A stretch of DNA of 64,000 nucleotides from Balneolia bacterium (GCA_022565795.1 JAIUMA010000004.1:1-64000), one strand, 5' to 3'; shown: positions 1-10,262, counted from the first letter of the stretch. Made by a program: numbers and translations. Notes: generated from the sequence alone by a model not told the origin.

Positions 1-366
1 GCCATTTTTTTCCTAGGCCCGATTTATTGGGTGCATATTTAACCTTTAGTGGTTTTTAGCACCTGGCTGTCCTCGCCGCGGCAGACAGGCTTCCCTTTTT
101 TAGTGTTTCTGTAAATAGTCAGATTTTCATCTCAAATTACTTTCCCCGGACAACAATGATTTTGAATGGTGAATGGTGAATTGATGTACAAACAGGACGC
201 TGATTAACTCAGATTTAAAATTATTAGCTCCGCGACCTTTGCGCAAACCTTTGCGTTTCTCTGAGTGAACCTCCAATTAATTCACAACTTATTGCGCCTT
301 TCTGATTCGGAATAAGCGTATCTTTCCAAGTCGTATTTCACTCTTTTTCAATTTGTCTTTTTCATC
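1..366. other. Noncoding stretch with repeated intergenic words
   Basis: I see no convincing gene here. The stretch holds several short words that recur in other gene-free parts of the window: TTTTTAGTGTTTCT at 97-110 (again at 31986 and 52702), a GGCAGACAGGC word near 80-90 (similar at about 17383 and 38068), a GAATGGTGAATGGTGAA direct repeat near 165-182, and CCTTTGCG words near 235-260. The promoter of the gene starting at 367 should lie at the right end, but I cannot pick out reliable -35/-10 elements. Confidence 0.6.
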
Positions 367-954
367 ATGGATATCCTTCTGCAGCCGACAGGATTTGACT
401 GGTTCGCCTGGATAGTGCTGCCCCTGCTCATTTTTTTGGCCCGCATTGTAGATCAGTCGCTGGGCACGCTTCGCATCATCTTTGTATCCCGCAGCCTGCG
501 CAAGTTCGCGGCATTAGTGGGCTTTTTCGAATCCCTGATCTGGCTCGTTGCAATTAGCCAGATTATTCAGAACCTGGGCAACTGGGCCACATTCATTGCC
601 TTTGCCGGCGGCTTTTCGATGGGCAATTATGTGGGTATCTGGCTGGAGGGCAAGCTGGCCATGGGCATGCTCTGTCTGCGGATTATAACGCATGAAGACG
701 CCACCGAACTTACCGAAGTACTGCGTGAGAATCGCTACGGTGCCACAACGGTTTCAGCTACCGGCAAAAGCGGTATGGTTCGGCTGATTCTCACTATCAT
801 AAAGCGAAAAGATCTCAACAAAGTGCAGAATTTGGTAAAGCAGTATAACCCCAACGCGTTTGTTTCGGTTGAAGACGTACGTTCCGTACATGAAGGCGTA
901 TTCCCGGAACCCGCACCTTCGTTTCTTTCGAGACTCAATCCTATCAGGAAGTAA
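367..954 (+). CDS. UPF0316 (DUF5698/DUF2179) membrane protein
   Basis: A 195-residue protein of the UPF0316 family. The first half has three hydrophobic segments (roughly residues 14-33, 48-66 and 72-95), with the family-typical ARIVDQSLGTLRII stretch after the first. The second half (about 105-170) is a soluble alpha/beta domain like DUF2179, with sequence such as GATTVSATGKSG. Family members are inner-membrane proteins of unknown biochemical role. The DUF2179 domain resembles small regulatory ligand-binding domains, but no ligand can be inferred here. It converges on the UDP-glucuronate decarboxylase-like gene with one base between the stop codons, so the two genes share a terminator region. 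ATG start; no strong Shine-Dalgarno sequence. Confidence 0.85.
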   Translation: MDILLQPTGFDWFAWIVLPLLIFLARIVDQSLGTLRIIFVSRSLRKFAALVGFFESLIWLVAISQIIQNLGNWATFIAFAGGFSMGNYVGIWLEGKLAMGMLCLRIITHEDATELTEVLRENRYGATTVSATGKSGMVRLILTIIKRKDLNKVQNLVKQYNPNAFVSVEDVRSVHEGVFPEPAPSFLSRLNPIRK

Positions 955-955
955 A

Positions 956-1945
956 TTATTTCTTTCTGGCGTAATTTTCGAAGGTATTATGAGACGTTTG
1001 GTAAAGCTTTTCTTCAGGCAGTGATTTAAAATACTCATAGGTGCGTTTCAACCCTTCGCTACGGTCGATACGGGGCTCCCATTTCAGCAGCTTCCTTGCC
1101 AGGGTGATGTCAGGTCTTCTCTGCTTGGGGTCATCGACTGGGAGGTCTCTATAAATTACTTTCTGATCTGTTCCGGTTAGCTTGATGATTTCGTCTGCAA
1201 ACTCGCGAATCGTGATTTCATCCGGGTTGCCGATGTTTACCGGCTCCGCATAGTCGCTCATGAGCAGTCTGTAGATACCCTCAACCAAATCGTCTACAAA
1301 GCAAAATGACCTGGTTTGGGATCCATCACCAAAAACCGTGAGATCTTCTCCACGAAGCGCCTGACCAATAAAAGCCGGCAGAACGCGACCGTCATTAAGG
1401 CGCATTCTCGGGCCATAGGTGTTGAATATTCTCACAATCCGGGTTTCCAGACCGTGATACCTATGATAGGCCATCGTCATGGCTTCCTGAAAGCGTTTGG
1501 CTTCATCATACACACCGCGCGGACCAACCGGGTTCACGTTGCCCCAGTAGTCTTCCGGCTGCGGATGCACCGTAGGATCGCCATACACTTCCGAGGTTGA
1601 AGCAATGATGATGCGGGCATTCTTTTCCTTAGCCAGACCCAGCAGGTTATGAATGGCAAGTGAGCCAACCTTCAGGGTTTGAATCGGTATTTTGAGGTAA
1701 TCTATGGGACTTGCAGGTGATGCAAAATGAAGGATATAGTCCAGCTCTCCCGATACATGTACAAAATTGGTGACATCGTAGCGTACAAACCGGAAGTTTT
1801 CATTACCAAGCAGATGCTCAAGATTATCCATATCGCCGGTAATCAGATTATCCATGGCAATTACCTGCATACCTTCCTTCAAAAAGCGGTCGCATAAATG
1901 TGAGCCTAAAAAGCCGGCAGCTCCTGTGATGAGTACTTTTTTCAT
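956..1945 (-). CDS. UDP-glucuronate decarboxylase-like NAD-dependent epimerase/dehydratase
   Basis: A 329-residue extended short-chain dehydrogenase. The Rossmann signature GAAGFLG is at residues 8-14, STSEVYGDP at about 116-124 and the catalytic YDEAK at 146-150. The stretches [14 protein letters not shown] and RRPDITLA are characteristic of UDP-glucuronic acid decarboxylases, which make UDP-xylose from UDP-glucuronate with bound NAD. The length is typical for the bacterial enzyme. Its position 2.3 kb from an exopolysaccharide locus suggests it supplies a pentose donor for that polymer, but this is inference. A dTDP-glucose dehydratase or UDP-glucose epimerase is less likely because of the UXS-specific motifs. 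The gene stands alone on the minus strand. Confidence 0.87.
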   Translation of the reverse strand: MKKVLITGAAGFLGSHLCDRFLKEGMQVIAMDNLITGDMDNLEHLLGNENFRFVRYDVTNFVHVSGELDYILHFASPASPIDYLKIPIQTLKVGSLAIHNLLGLAKEKNARIIIASTSEVYGDPTVHPQPEDYWGNVNPVGPRGVYDEAKRFQEAMTMAYHRYHGLETRIVRIFNTYGPRMRLNDGRVLPAFIGQALRGEDLTVFGDGSQTRSFCFVDDLVEGIYRLLMSDYAEPVNIGNPDEITIREFADEIIKLTGTDQKVIYRDLPVDDPKQRRPDITLARKLLKWEPRIDRSEGLKRTYEYFKSLPEEKLYQTSHNTFENYARKK

Positions 1946-2084
1946 TTCAGCCAGTTAAATGTTTGTATATCTGATTTTAAAAACCATTGTGATTATTTAT
2001 GCAGTTTGTTGCCCCAATTTATTTTGTAAGCCGAATATGAGGAAAAATTTATCAGCTAAAAAATAAACCTTTACTAAAATTCAT

Positions 2085-2120
2085 AAAAAAGCCCGTTCAT
2101 CAATAGAATGATAAACGGGC
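2085..2120 (-). terminator. Rho-independent terminator after mdh
   Basis: On the minus strand a GCCCGTT stem (2114-2120) pairs with AACGGGC (2091-2097) and is followed by six T (2085-2090). It lies 34 bases beyond the mdh stop codon and should end the nadK-mdh transcript. Confidence 0.85.
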
Positions 2121-2153
2121 GTGTTAATGATTTGGCTAGCTATAAGCTGACAA

Positions 2154-3113
2154 TCAACCTTCGCTCAGGATACGCTCAAGATCTTTGAGGGTACCGCGAA
2201 CAGAATCTGCTGAGTTGTTAAGAAGAGCAAGCTCATCTTTATCCAGCTCAATTTCGATAATTTGCTTAATACCACCTTTGCCCAGCTTAACCGGAACGCC
2301 GATGTAGAGATCCTTAAGCCCGAACTCGCCGGTCAGCAGAGCTGAACACGGGAAAATGCGGTTTTGATCGAGGGCGATGGCTTCAGCCATTTGGGCTGCT
2401 GCTGCGCCGGGTGCGTACCAGGCTGATGTTCCCATGAGGCCGACCAGCTCGCCGCCGCCAACTTTGGCGCGTTCGATGATGGCGTTCAGCTTTTCATCAG
2501 AAATAAGCCGCTTTACGGGAATACCTGAAACGGTGGTGTAGCGCGGAAGCGGCACCATGGTGTCGCCGTGTCCGCCCAGAATCTGAGCCTGTATATCTTT
2601 TGGAGACACGTTAAGCTCTTCGGCCAGAAATGCGCTGTAGCGGGCCGTATCGAGTATACCAGCCATACCCATTACGCGCTCTTTCGGGAACCCGGAGGCT
2701 TTCCAGGCTACATAGGTCATTACGTCGAGCGGATTCGAAACCACAATGATGATGGTGTTCGGAGACTGGGCTACCAGCTGCTCGGTAACAGACTTTACGA
2801 TATTGGCATTGATGCTCAGCAGGTCGTCGCGGCTCATGCCGGGTCTGCGTGGTACACCAGCGGTGATGATACAGATATCGGAATCTTTGGTATCAGCGTA
2901 ATCGCTGCTGCCAAACAGATGCGTGCTGAACCCATGGATAGGTGCGGTCTGCCACTGATCCAGGGCGCGGCCTTTAGATGGATAAAAGGTTTTTTCCCCG
3001 TCTTTTTTCTCGAGGTCGATAGCTACAACTGTTTTTGCGAAGTCGCGCTGAGCAATAGTCAGGGCTGCGGTCGAGCCAACGTTTCCACCGGCTCCTACAA
3101 CTGTGATTTTCAT
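2154..3113 (-). CDS. mdh: Malate dehydrogenase
   Basis: A 319-residue NAD-dependent malate dehydrogenase of the LDH-like type, interconverting malate and oxaloacetate in the TCA cycle. The nucleotide-binding loop GAGGNVG is at residues 7-13, followed by an acidic residue (AIDLE, about 31-35) that favours NAD over NADP. The mobile substrate loop reads PRRPGMSRDDLL (about 88-99) with the arginines expected for a C4 dicarboxylate. The catalytic histidine lies in GGHGDTMVPL. SNPLDVMT is also typical. It is downstream of nadK with about 60 bases between them, and a strong terminator follows, so nadK-mdh is probably one transcript linking NAD(P) supply to central carbon flow. The LDH alternative is disfavoured by the arginine pair in the substrate loop. 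Confidence 0.95.
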   Translation of the reverse strand: MKITVVGAGGNVGSTAALTIAQRDFAKTVVAIDLEKKDGEKTFYPSKGRALDQWQTAPIHGFSTHLFGSSDYADTKDSDICIITAGVPRRPGMSRDDLLSINANIVKSVTEQLVAQSPNTIIIVVSNPLDVMTYVAWKASGFPKERVMGMAGILDTARYSAFLAEELNVSPKDIQAQILGGHGDTMVPLPRYTTVSGIPVKRLISDEKLNAIIERAKVGGGELVGLMGTSAWYAPGAAAAQMAEAIALDQNRIFPCSALLTGEFGLKDLYIGVPVKLGKGGIKQIIEIELDKDELALLNNSADSVRGTLKDLERILSEG

Positions 3114-3173
3114 AATAGTACTGAGGTTTAGAGTTTAATACTTTTGTTTTAAAAAGCCGCTGTGCCGGCCGGG

Positions 3174-4046
3174 CTACTCGCGCAGGTCTTTACCCCACAT
3201 AAGCTTGGCCCGGAGCGTTTCAAAATAGTTGCGGCCCGGTAGTTTTATCAAGCGGACATTAAAACTACTCTTGCTTATTTCTATGTCCGTAAGTTCTTCA
3301 TTATTAATGTTGCAAATTTTGCCATCATTCGAAAATAAAATCTGCTGATTGGCCGGTACGGCTTTCACCGTAATCACCTTATCTGCAGGCAGTACCAGCG
3401 GACGCGTGGTAAGCGCGTGCGGGCATACCGGCGTAATTACCATCACGTCTGTTTCCGGGTAAATTACCGGTCCCCCGGACGACAGGTTATAAGCCGTGGA
3501 GCCTGTAGGCGTGGCAATGATAAGGCCATCGGCCCAATATTTGTTGATTTTCTGATCGTTACAGTACACTTCCAGCGTAATCATCGCAACGCCGGAGTGT
3601 TTGGCAAATAAAAATTCGTTAAAGGCCAGCGCATGGTTGCCATTCCAGTTGGCCGATAGCATGAAGCGCTCCTCAACTTCCCAGTTTCCGTCAAAAAGAT
3701 ACGAAAGCGCGGATTCCAGATCCTTCAGCTGCGTATCGGCCAGAAAGCCAAGGCGGCCGCTGTTGATGCCCAGAATGGGCGTGGAGGCATCTCCAACAAG
3801 TCGTGCGGTGTGCAGCATGGTACCATCGCCGCCAACGGCAATAACGGCATCTGTGCCGGATACGGCCTGATCTTCAGTTGGAAATACTGAAACAAGGGGA
3901 GAGGGTGATGCAGGCTGAGGAAGGCGTTCCGAAATAGCTTCAGCCAGATGTACCGACTGCTTATGATCGGTAAGGAAATCCCTGATCCTGCGGACAACCG
4001 CGAGGCGTGGTTCAATTTCCGGGTTTACGATCAGGCAAATCTTCAT
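3174..4046 (-). CDS. nadK: NAD kinase
   Basis: A 290-residue ATP-NAD kinase that phosphorylates NAD to NADP in the cytoplasm. The family signature GGDGT is at residues 72-76, followed by NSGRLGFLAD. The second conserved block, DGLIIATPTGSTAYNLSSGGP, forms the NAD site, and NEFLF supplies the usual Asn-Glu pair. The length is typical for bacterial NadK. The start codon at 4046 is directly preceded by a divergent intergenic region shared with the first exopolysaccharide glycosyltransferase. It is likely cotranscribed with mdh downstream. Confidence 0.95.
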   Translation of the reverse strand: MKICLIVNPEIEPRLAVVRRIRDFLTDHKQSVHLAEAISERLPQPASPSPLVSVFPTEDQAVSGTDAVIAVGGDGTMLHTARLVGDASTPILGINSGRLGFLADTQLKDLESALSYLFDGNWEVEERFMLSANWNGNHALAFNEFLFAKHSGVAMITLEVYCNDQKINKYWADGLIIATPTGSTAYNLSSGGPVIYPETDVMVITPVCPHALTTRPLVLPADKVITVKAVPANQQILFSNDGKICNINNEELTDIEISKSSFNVRLIKLPGRNYFETLRAKLMWGKDLRE

Positions 4047-4255
4047 TTCACATCTTTATATTAAAATATCAATCATGATAAGATACAAAATTGCCTAATG
4101 CCCTGAAACGAAAATCGGAAGCTCAAATGATGAATAGCGGATAGATTCAATAAGATTTTTAGCTAAAGGCAAAGGGGTTGCCGGTACTCTTTATTACAAG
4201 AAGAACTGTAAAAAATGGCTATCTTCGATGCTCATAATCCGTTGATAACTGTTTA

Positions 4256-5467
4256 ATGAAAATCCTGTATATAACTCAATATTTCCCACCGGAAATTGGA
4301 GCTGGCCCGGTTAGGGCTCAGGCGAATACTGATTTCCTTTCTGAGCAGGGACATGATGTTGATGTTCTATGTCAGTTCCCTAATTACCCTACTGGTAAAA
4401 CACCAGGAAATTACAAAGGGAAATGGTTGATTGCGGAGCAGCACGGCTACCTGCGAGTAAACCGAGTCTGGGTTTTCCCTACAGCACGCAAGAATCGATT
4501 GGACCAGCTTCTTTTATTCGGCAGCTTTTTTATTACCGGGCTCTTTTTTGCTATCAGGAATATCAAGGAGTACGATATAATTTACGCTTCAAGCCCGCCC
4601 CTTTCTTCAGCGCTTATTGGAGCTTTTTTGTCGCGCTTAACTGGTATTAAATGGATTTTTGAAGTCAGGGATCTATGGCCCGATTCTCTGCTTGGAACAG
4701 CTGGGGGAAGCTCCGCAAGCCTGCTGTACAAACTTTTAAAACACACTGAAAACCGGTTGTACAAATCGGCAGACCTTACTATTGCCGTTACCGATGCAGC
4801 AGCCGAGACCATTCAGTCTAATCAACCTCTTGCCGATGTACGGGTTGTGCACAATGGCGTAGACCCGGAATCTTTTATTCCGGCAGAACCGGATGCAGAA
4901 AACAGCACAGATACCTTTAGAGTCGGATATATTGGCTCTATTGGTGTAATTCACGACTTTGAGCCTGTTGTCCGAGCCGCCAAACTCTGTGAGGACGATA
5001 GCCGGATTCAGTTTATCATTGTAGGAGACGGAAGCAGGGCAGACGAACTAGAAGAGCTGGTCCGGTATTATAAGCCGTTAAATCTCCAATGGATAGGACT
5101 CAAACCCTACAGTGAGATACCAGATATTATGAAAACGTTTCATATTGGCCTTAACCCTATTCGAAACGCAAAGCCTTTCGAGACTATAATAAATGTGAAG
5201 TTTTATGAATACCTGTCCTGCCAGGTACCTGTTATTAGTCTTGGACGCGGTACAATTAAGATGATTGGTGACGAAAGCCGGTCGGCCATCACCCTAGACC
5301 CTGGAGACTATAAAGGACTGGCTGAGAATATAAAAGAGCTGCTGGCAAATCCGGATAAGCTCCGTAAGCTAAAGGAAAACAGCCGTTCATTCGTATATGA
5401 AGCTTATAACAGGAAGAATCTGGCGGCCGATATCGAAGCGCTGATCCAATATACCGCGAACAAATAG
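4256..5467 (+). CDS. Glycosyltransferase family 4 (WbuB-like)
   Basis: A 403-residue GT-B fold glycosyltransferase. The N-terminal acceptor domain begins KILYITQYFPPEIGAGPVR, the usual opening of WbuB/FucNAc-transferase-like GT4 enzymes, and contains EVRDLWPDS. A hydrophobic stretch (about 85-100) is probably a membrane-association helix. The C-terminal donor domain (about 205-400) has RVGYIGSIG and a KFYEYLSCQVPVIS segment carrying the conserved donor-binding glutamate region. It should add a sugar to the lipid-linked repeat unit on the cytoplasmic face. The sugar cannot be told from sequence. It opens the exopolysaccharide locus and is followed 135 bases later by the SLBB export protein on the same strand. 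Confidence 0.88.
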   Translation: MKILYITQYFPPEIGAGPVRAQANTDFLSEQGHDVDVLCQFPNYPTGKTPGNYKGKWLIAEQHGYLRVNRVWVFPTARKNRLDQLLLFGSFFITGLFFAIRNIKEYDIIYASSPPLSSALIGAFLSRLTGIKWIFEVRDLWPDSLLGTAGGSSASLLYKLLKHTENRLYKSADLTIAVTDAAAETIQSNQPLADVRVVHNGVDPESFIPAEPDAENSTDTFRVGYIGSIGVIHDFEPVVRAAKLCEDDSRIQFIIVGDGSRADELEELVRYYKPLNLQWIGLKPYSEIPDIMKTFHIGLNPIRNAKPFETIINVKFYEYLSCQVPVISLGRGTIKMIGDESRSAITLDPGDYKGLAENIKELLANPDKLRKLKENSRSFVYEAYNRKNLAADIEALIQYTANK

Positions 5468-5602
5468 CCGTTTTCGCAGTACAATTCGGCTATAGAAATA
5501 CAACACATTCTGTATTTTTAAAGGATTTGTTATCTCTTTATCTTTACCGCTTACGTTATTAAGCCGCGTACTACTCTCTGATACACACCTACAATCAACT
5601 CT

Positions 5603-7333
5603 TTGCAATACATGAATTCTTCATTTCGCTGCCTGCTTATATTTTCTATTACTTTTCTTATTTACATAAGCGGGCTTCAGCCAGAACTTTTTGCCCAGCA
5701 GAGCAGGCAGAATGATGACCGTCGTGGTGGCCAACAGCCTCAGGTTCGTTCTCAGGGAATCAACATTTCGGGAACAGATGGCCCTTTTTATTTCATCGAC
5801 CCTCTGGGTATCAGCCTTCTCATGGAGCGAATGGACTCGGGCGATCTTATCGATACTGAAACATACACATTGGGTTCAGGAGATATGGTATCAATAGATC
5901 TAAGCGGCAATATGTCGGGCACCTTTCGTGGAATTCTTATTTCCCCTCAGGGTAGAATCGTAATACCAAATGTTGGTGCAGTTACTGTAGATAAAATGCT
6001 TATTGATGAAGCAGAACAGGCGATTCAGGATTTAGTCAACCAGAGGTTTATTGACACGCAGGTAAAGCTAACGCTGGAACACCCTCGGAATATTCAGATA
6101 CATATTGCTGGTGAACTTGTGAATCCCGGATTCTATCGTATGCCCGCGCAAACAAGATTAGCACAGGCCTTAGTGCCAGCTGTAACAGAAAAAGATTTGA
6201 GCGACAGGGATATTTTGAATGCCAATATTCCACTTGAGCTCGTGCTTGAAGGTCCTCATTCGTTCAGAAATATTACCATTGAGCGTGGCGAAGAAACGAT
6301 AACAGCTGATCTTGTGGCCTATAAATTGAGCGGTGATCTTGAGAGCAATCCATTATTGATGCACGGTGATGTAATTCGGGTAAAAAACAAGAGTCAGTAT
6401 GCACCGCAAATTACTATCTCAGGATCAGTAGTAAGCCCGCTTTTGACCGAATATCGTGATGATGATACCATTTCAAAACTGGTTCGAATGGCCGGAGGAT
6501 ATACCTTTGATGCATCCTTAGGTGATATAAAGGTATACCGTTATAGTTTAAGCGGTATACAAACAATTAATTTGGATCAGGATTCTGCAGAATCTTTTGA
6601 ACTGCAGCCAAATGATCGTATAGTGGTGGGATATGACGACGAAAAACGGTACAATCAGAGCGCCCGGGTAAGCGGTGAGGTTAATACTCCGGGTACATTC
6701 CCAATAGTAGAGGGCCAGACAACAGTGAAGGATTTGCTTGAGATGTCAGGTGGTTTTACTGCTGATGCGCTGCCATCAGCAACTCGTCTGATGCGAGGAA
6801 GGCCCTGGGGGAATATCAATGCCCTGATGCGAACATCTGATCAGCTTCTCGAAGGTTTTGAGTATCTGGAAATGGAAAATGCGCTGCCTAACAACGAGGT
6901 ATTTATCGACCTCATGGACCCTGATCAGCTATCCGAAATCAAGCTGTACAATGGTGATATCCTTACTATTCCACAAAATAGAAACAATATCTATGTATTT
7001 GGGCAGGTAATGAATCCCGGGTATTACAATATCATTGAGTCTAAAGGAGCGTTCGAATATGTTGCCAGTGCTGGAGGCTTTTCTTTAGCCGCCGATTCGG
7101 ATCGCACCTTTATTATAAAAGCTAGAAATAACGGCTGGTATAAGCCGGGAGAAACAAGTATAGAACCCGGAGACATGATTTTTGTAGATCGTCAACCGCT
7201 TGAATCACTTGCTCTAGAGCGGCAGGAGTTGTTTCACCGCAGAGAAATTCGAAACAGAAATATACAGCTTATATTTAGTGGTCTGGCTACAATTACCAGT
7301 GTGATTACTGCATATGTGGCTATTCGGCGGTAA
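5603..7333 (+). CDS. Polysaccharide export protein with SLBB domains (Wza-like)
   Basis: A 576-residue exported protein. Residues 1-30 look like a signal peptide ending in AQQ. The poly-export domain (about 90-175) contains YTLGSGDMVSIDL and SPQGRIVIPNVG. Several SLBB-type units follow, each with a pattern such as IHIAGELVNPGFYRM, ARVSGEVNTPGTF and IYVFGQVMNPGYYNI. The extreme C-terminus has a hydrophobic segment (about 552-572), consistent with the membrane-spanning helix of Wza-like proteins. The family forms the periplasmic/outer-membrane channel for capsule or exopolysaccharide. I see no clear lipobox, unlike E. coli Wza. It is longer than Wza because of additional SLBB units. It converges with the GT2 gene downstream. 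Confidence 0.88.
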   Translation: MQYMNSSFRCLLIFSITFLIYISGLQPELFAQQSRQNDDRRGGQQPQVRSQGINISGTDGPFYFIDPLGISLLMERMDSGDLIDTETYTLGSGDMVSIDLSGNMSGTFRGILISPQGRIVIPNVGAVTVDKMLIDEAEQAIQDLVNQRFIDTQVKLTLEHPRNIQIHIAGELVNPGFYRMPAQTRLAQALVPAVTEKDLSDRDILNANIPLELVLEGPHSFRNITIERGEETITADLVAYKLSGDLESNPLLMHGDVIRVKNKSQYAPQITISGSVVSPLLTEYRDDDTISKLVRMAGGYTFDASLGDIKVYRYSLSGIQTINLDQDSAESFELQPNDRIVVGYDDEKRYNQSARVSGEVNTPGTFPIVEGQTTVKDLLEMSGGFTADALPSATRLMRGRPWGNINALMRTSDQLLEGFEYLEMENALPNNEVFIDLMDPDQLSEIKLYNGDILTIPQNRNNIYVFGQVMNPGYYNIIESKGAFEYVASAGGFSLAADSDRTFIIKARNNGWYKPGETSIEPGDMIFVDRQPLESLALERQELFHRREIRNRNIQLIFSGLATITSVITAYVAIRR

Positions 7334-7462
7334 AGTAGGCATATTCAGCTAAAAACTTTTGTAACCGGAGGTGGCGAGGCCACTATTTCATCTGCTTGTT
7401 TTATCAGCGTCAGCGGGAATACCAAATCACGTTTTTTTAAATCTGATGACCTTTATGCTATT

Positions 7463-8515
7463 TCAGGCGCTGCGAAAGAGGTGTTTAATTTGCTGAACAA
7501 AGCGCCCTGCGGAATGTGCTAAAACAATAGTATTTATTGATACCCAGGTATAAAAAATTCTGGCCGCTAATCCCGGCATTTGGCGTTCTTCACCTCTCCA
7601 GAACGCTTCACGAAAGCTCTTATTAAACTTAATAGATACAGTGGCTGCTGCAATAAGCGTTACAAGTAATGCCACAAGAACCAGCAACCCGCCAAGTTCC
7701 CCGCTGGTGAAAATCAGGATGTCCAGCACTATAAAAATAAGAGCCAAAGAAACAGCCAGGAAAGGCAGCTTGCTGCGAAAAGGAGCATTTCCAGGGTGTA
7801 ATTTCTGAGTCATTTTACGGCTCTTCCCGTAAAAATAATACTGTTTCCAAAGAGAGCTTGCCGAAGTACGCGGATAGTACCATACTTTAATTTTGGGACT
7901 GACGTATACGCCGCCTGGTTTAAGCTTGTTAAGACGGGCGTTGAGTTCTGCATCCTCGTTTACATAATCATTCGAAAGAAGTTTATATCCTCCTATTTCA
8001 CGAAGCACTTCAGTTTTGAAACATCCGAGGAAAACCGTGTCTGATGGGCCCTCATATTCAGGATTTTTGTAATGAGCACCTCCGTTCCCAAACCATGTTC
8101 GGGAAGCCAGGGCTACTCCCGATTGGAATGGCACTTTAGCTACATGCCGCTGAGAGCCACTTACATTCAGGGCATTCGATTGTTGCATCACCTCTACGCA
8201 ATTCTGAACATAATTCGTATCGTAGTCTGAATGCCCGTCTGCCCGAACCAGAAGCTCGCCTTTTGCAATTTTAATGATCTCATTCATTCCAGCCGCTTGT
8301 TTTTTCGCTGGATTATCTATCATTATTACGCGCCGGTCCTCTGCACTTAACCGACCCATAATTTCACGCGTTTTGTCTGTGCTACCACCGTCTGCAACGA
8401 TTATCTCAATGATGTTTTTGTACGAATTGTTGAGAAAACCCTTTACTACGTCTTCGATGTAGTCTTGCTCGTTTAAAACAGGGAGTGCTATCGTGACGGT
8501 TGGTAAGGATGCCAA
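7463..8515 (-). CDS. Glycosyltransferase family 2, ExoA-like
   Basis: A 350-residue GT-A fold transferase. The nucleotide-binding region has VTIALPVLNEQDYIEDVV at the N-terminus, ADGGSTDKT and the metal-binding VRADGHSDY. Residues about 115-205 have the pattern of succinoglycan ExoA-like enzymes (GNGGAHYKN, VFLGCFKTEVLREIGGY, NEDAELNARL). Two or three membrane segments follow (about 245-300) and there is a C-terminal amphipathic tail. It should transfer a hexose to an undecaprenyl-linked intermediate at the inner membrane. It lies opposite in strand to its neighbours, with 242 bases of divergent intergenic DNA before the flippase gene. Confidence 0.86.
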   Translation of the reverse strand: MASLPTVTIALPVLNEQDYIEDVVKGFLNNSYKNIIEIIVADGGSTDKTREIMGRLSAEDRRVIMIDNPAKKQAAGMNEIIKIAKGELLVRADGHSDYDTNYVQNCVEVMQQSNALNVSGSQRHVAKVPFQSGVALASRTWFGNGGAHYKNPEYEGPSDTVFLGCFKTEVLREIGGYKLLSNDYVNEDAELNARLNKLKPGGVYVSPKIKVWYYPRTSASSLWKQYYFYGKSRKMTQKLHPGNAPFRSKLPFLAVSLALIFIVLDILIFTSGELGGLLVLVALLVTLIAAATVSIKFNKSFREAFWRGEERQMPGLAARIFYTWVSINTIVLAHSAGRFVQQIKHLFRSA

Positions 8516-8757
8516 GAGTATCTAACTTATTAATTAGCGTTTTAATCAGTTTAGTAAGCTAAGAAAATGCCTTATAATAGTAAAACAGTAACTTTTTGGA
8601 GTATTCGTTTCTCATGTGGCTTATTTCATTTATTTGAGTAACCGATATCCACAGCGAACCTGGAACAACAATCCCATTTTCCCTAATTATTTGATCTTTA
8701 ATGAAGCTAAGTGAAACTAGCTGACCCGTGCAAAATGTATATCAAGTCCATTAATTA

Positions 8758-10260
8758 ATGAAGGAAAATCTAACAGAAAAAACGGTCCGGAGCACAAATT
8801 GGGGCTTGGGTAAAACCCTTGGGCAGAACATTGTTGCCTTTTTTTCAAGCATGGTGCTGGCCAGATTAATTGCCCCTGAAGAGTTTGGACTTTTAGCTAT
8901 CGCGATGCTTTTTGTAGGGCTGGGGATGATAATTTCTAATCAAGGCATAACGCCCGCACTTGTTCAGAAAAAAGACCTGACGGATGAAAACATCCGGGCG
9001 AGCTTTTTGTTGTCGCTTTTGGCTGGAATACTGGTTTTTTCAATAATTTGGCTGCTGGCACCGCAAGCAGCATTGTTTTTTAATGAAGGCCGTGCCGAGA
9101 ATGTAATAAGAGCTATTGGTTTTATTTTCATCCTTAACGGAGTTTCGGCAGTTGGCCGTGGTCTGTTAATGAGGAAATTTCGGTATAAGCCTCTTTTCTT
9201 TATCGAAGTTGGGGCATTCCTATTTGGTTATGGTGCAGGAAGTATAACATTCGCCTTGATGGGGTATGGAGTGTGGAGCCTGGTGTGGGGAGTACTGCTT
9301 CAATATACCATCATGGCTATAGCATTTCTGGCTTACGTGCGGATTCCTGTTATTCCTGTAATTAACGGTGGCGAGTATGGAAAGCTTTTCCGGTTTGGAG
9401 GTGGAGTGAGTTTGCTAAGCTTTCTAAACTACTCGGCTATGAATGTTGATAAATTAATTATTGGCCGTTTTTTAGACTCACGTGAGTTAGGGTATTACTC
9501 CAAAGCATTCGGACTCATGCAGGTACCGGTAATGGCTTTTTCTTATGCAATCGGAAGCGTCTCCATGTCTGCTTTTTCTACTATCCAGCATGAAACGGAA
9601 AAGTTGAAAAGAGCATATCTTAAAGCCGTTAACATTTTGTTTTTAATTGTGGCCCCACTGTCGGTCATTATGGTAATTTCTGCGGAATATCTGGTGCTGG
9701 GCGTATATGGTCCCGACTGGGTTGGAGCGGTAGAGGCGTTTCGTATACTTAGCATAGGTATCATTTTCAAAATGTTCTTTGGCATTTCGGGCAGCATGGC
9801 CAAGGCAACTAATAATGTGTTTCAGGAAACCAAAAGGCAGCTGGTTTTTGCCTTGAGTGTTGGTGGGTTGAGTCTGCTGCTGATTCCTTATGGTGTTGAA
9901 GGGGTGGCCGCTTCTGTGACTATAGCTTCTTTGATTTTTTTTATTTTAATGACTCAACTGGCACTTCGCATATGTCATGCTACATTTTCGGAGTTTATGG
10001 GCATGTTGAAAAACGGGTTTATTCTGGCCATTTTATGCGGTGGAATTAACCTGGCAGCAGTACTGATACTGGAGTATTTTTTACCCGGCATGAACACTCC
10101 CTTAAAAATGCTTGCCACGCTTGGCATCACATTTGTTGTAAGCCTTTATCTATTTTTCAGGCTTCCAGTCTCATTAATAGGTAAAAACAGGACATGGCTT
10201 ATAGAAACCTATGCCCGCTATTTGCCTGAGAAGCTTTCGAAGCGGATAGTCCAAAAATAA
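8758..10260 (+). CDS. Lipid-linked oligosaccharide flippase (Wzx/WzxC-like)
   Basis: A 500-residue polytopic membrane protein of the polysaccharide transporter/MOP superfamily. It opens with TVRSTNWGLGKTLGQNIVAFFSSMVLARLIAPEEFGLLA, where the RLxPxEFGL pattern is typical of WzxC-type flippases, and has about 12-14 hydrophobic segments. The motif NVDKLIIGRFLDSRELGYYSKAFGL at about residues 230-255 is also characteristic. It should flip the lipid-linked repeat unit across the inner membrane. The ATG at 8758 is followed two bases after its stop by the next glycosyltransferase, indicating cotranscription. Confidence 0.9.
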   Translation: MKENLTEKTVRSTNWGLGKTLGQNIVAFFSSMVLARLIAPEEFGLLAIAMLFVGLGMIISNQGITPALVQKKDLTDENIRASFLLSLLAGILVFSIIWLLAPQAALFFNEGRAENVIRAIGFIFILNGVSAVGRGLLMRKFRYKPLFFIEVGAFLFGYGAGSITFALMGYGVWSLVWGVLLQYTIMAIAFLAYVRIPVIPVINGGEYGKLFRFGGGVSLLSFLNYSAMNVDKLIIGRFLDSRELGYYSKAFGLMQVPVMAFSYAIGSVSMSAFSTIQHETEKLKRAYLKAVNILFLIVAPLSVIMVISAEYLVLGVYGPDWVGAVEAFRILSIGIIFKMFFGISGSMAKATNNVFQETKRQLVFALSVGGLSLLLIPYGVEGVAASVTIASLIFFILMTQLALRICHATFSEFMGMLKNGFILAILCGGINLAAVLILEYFLPGMNTPLKMLATLGITFVVSLYLFFRLPVSLIGKNRTWLIETYARYLPEKLSKRIVQK

Positions 10261-10262
10261 TT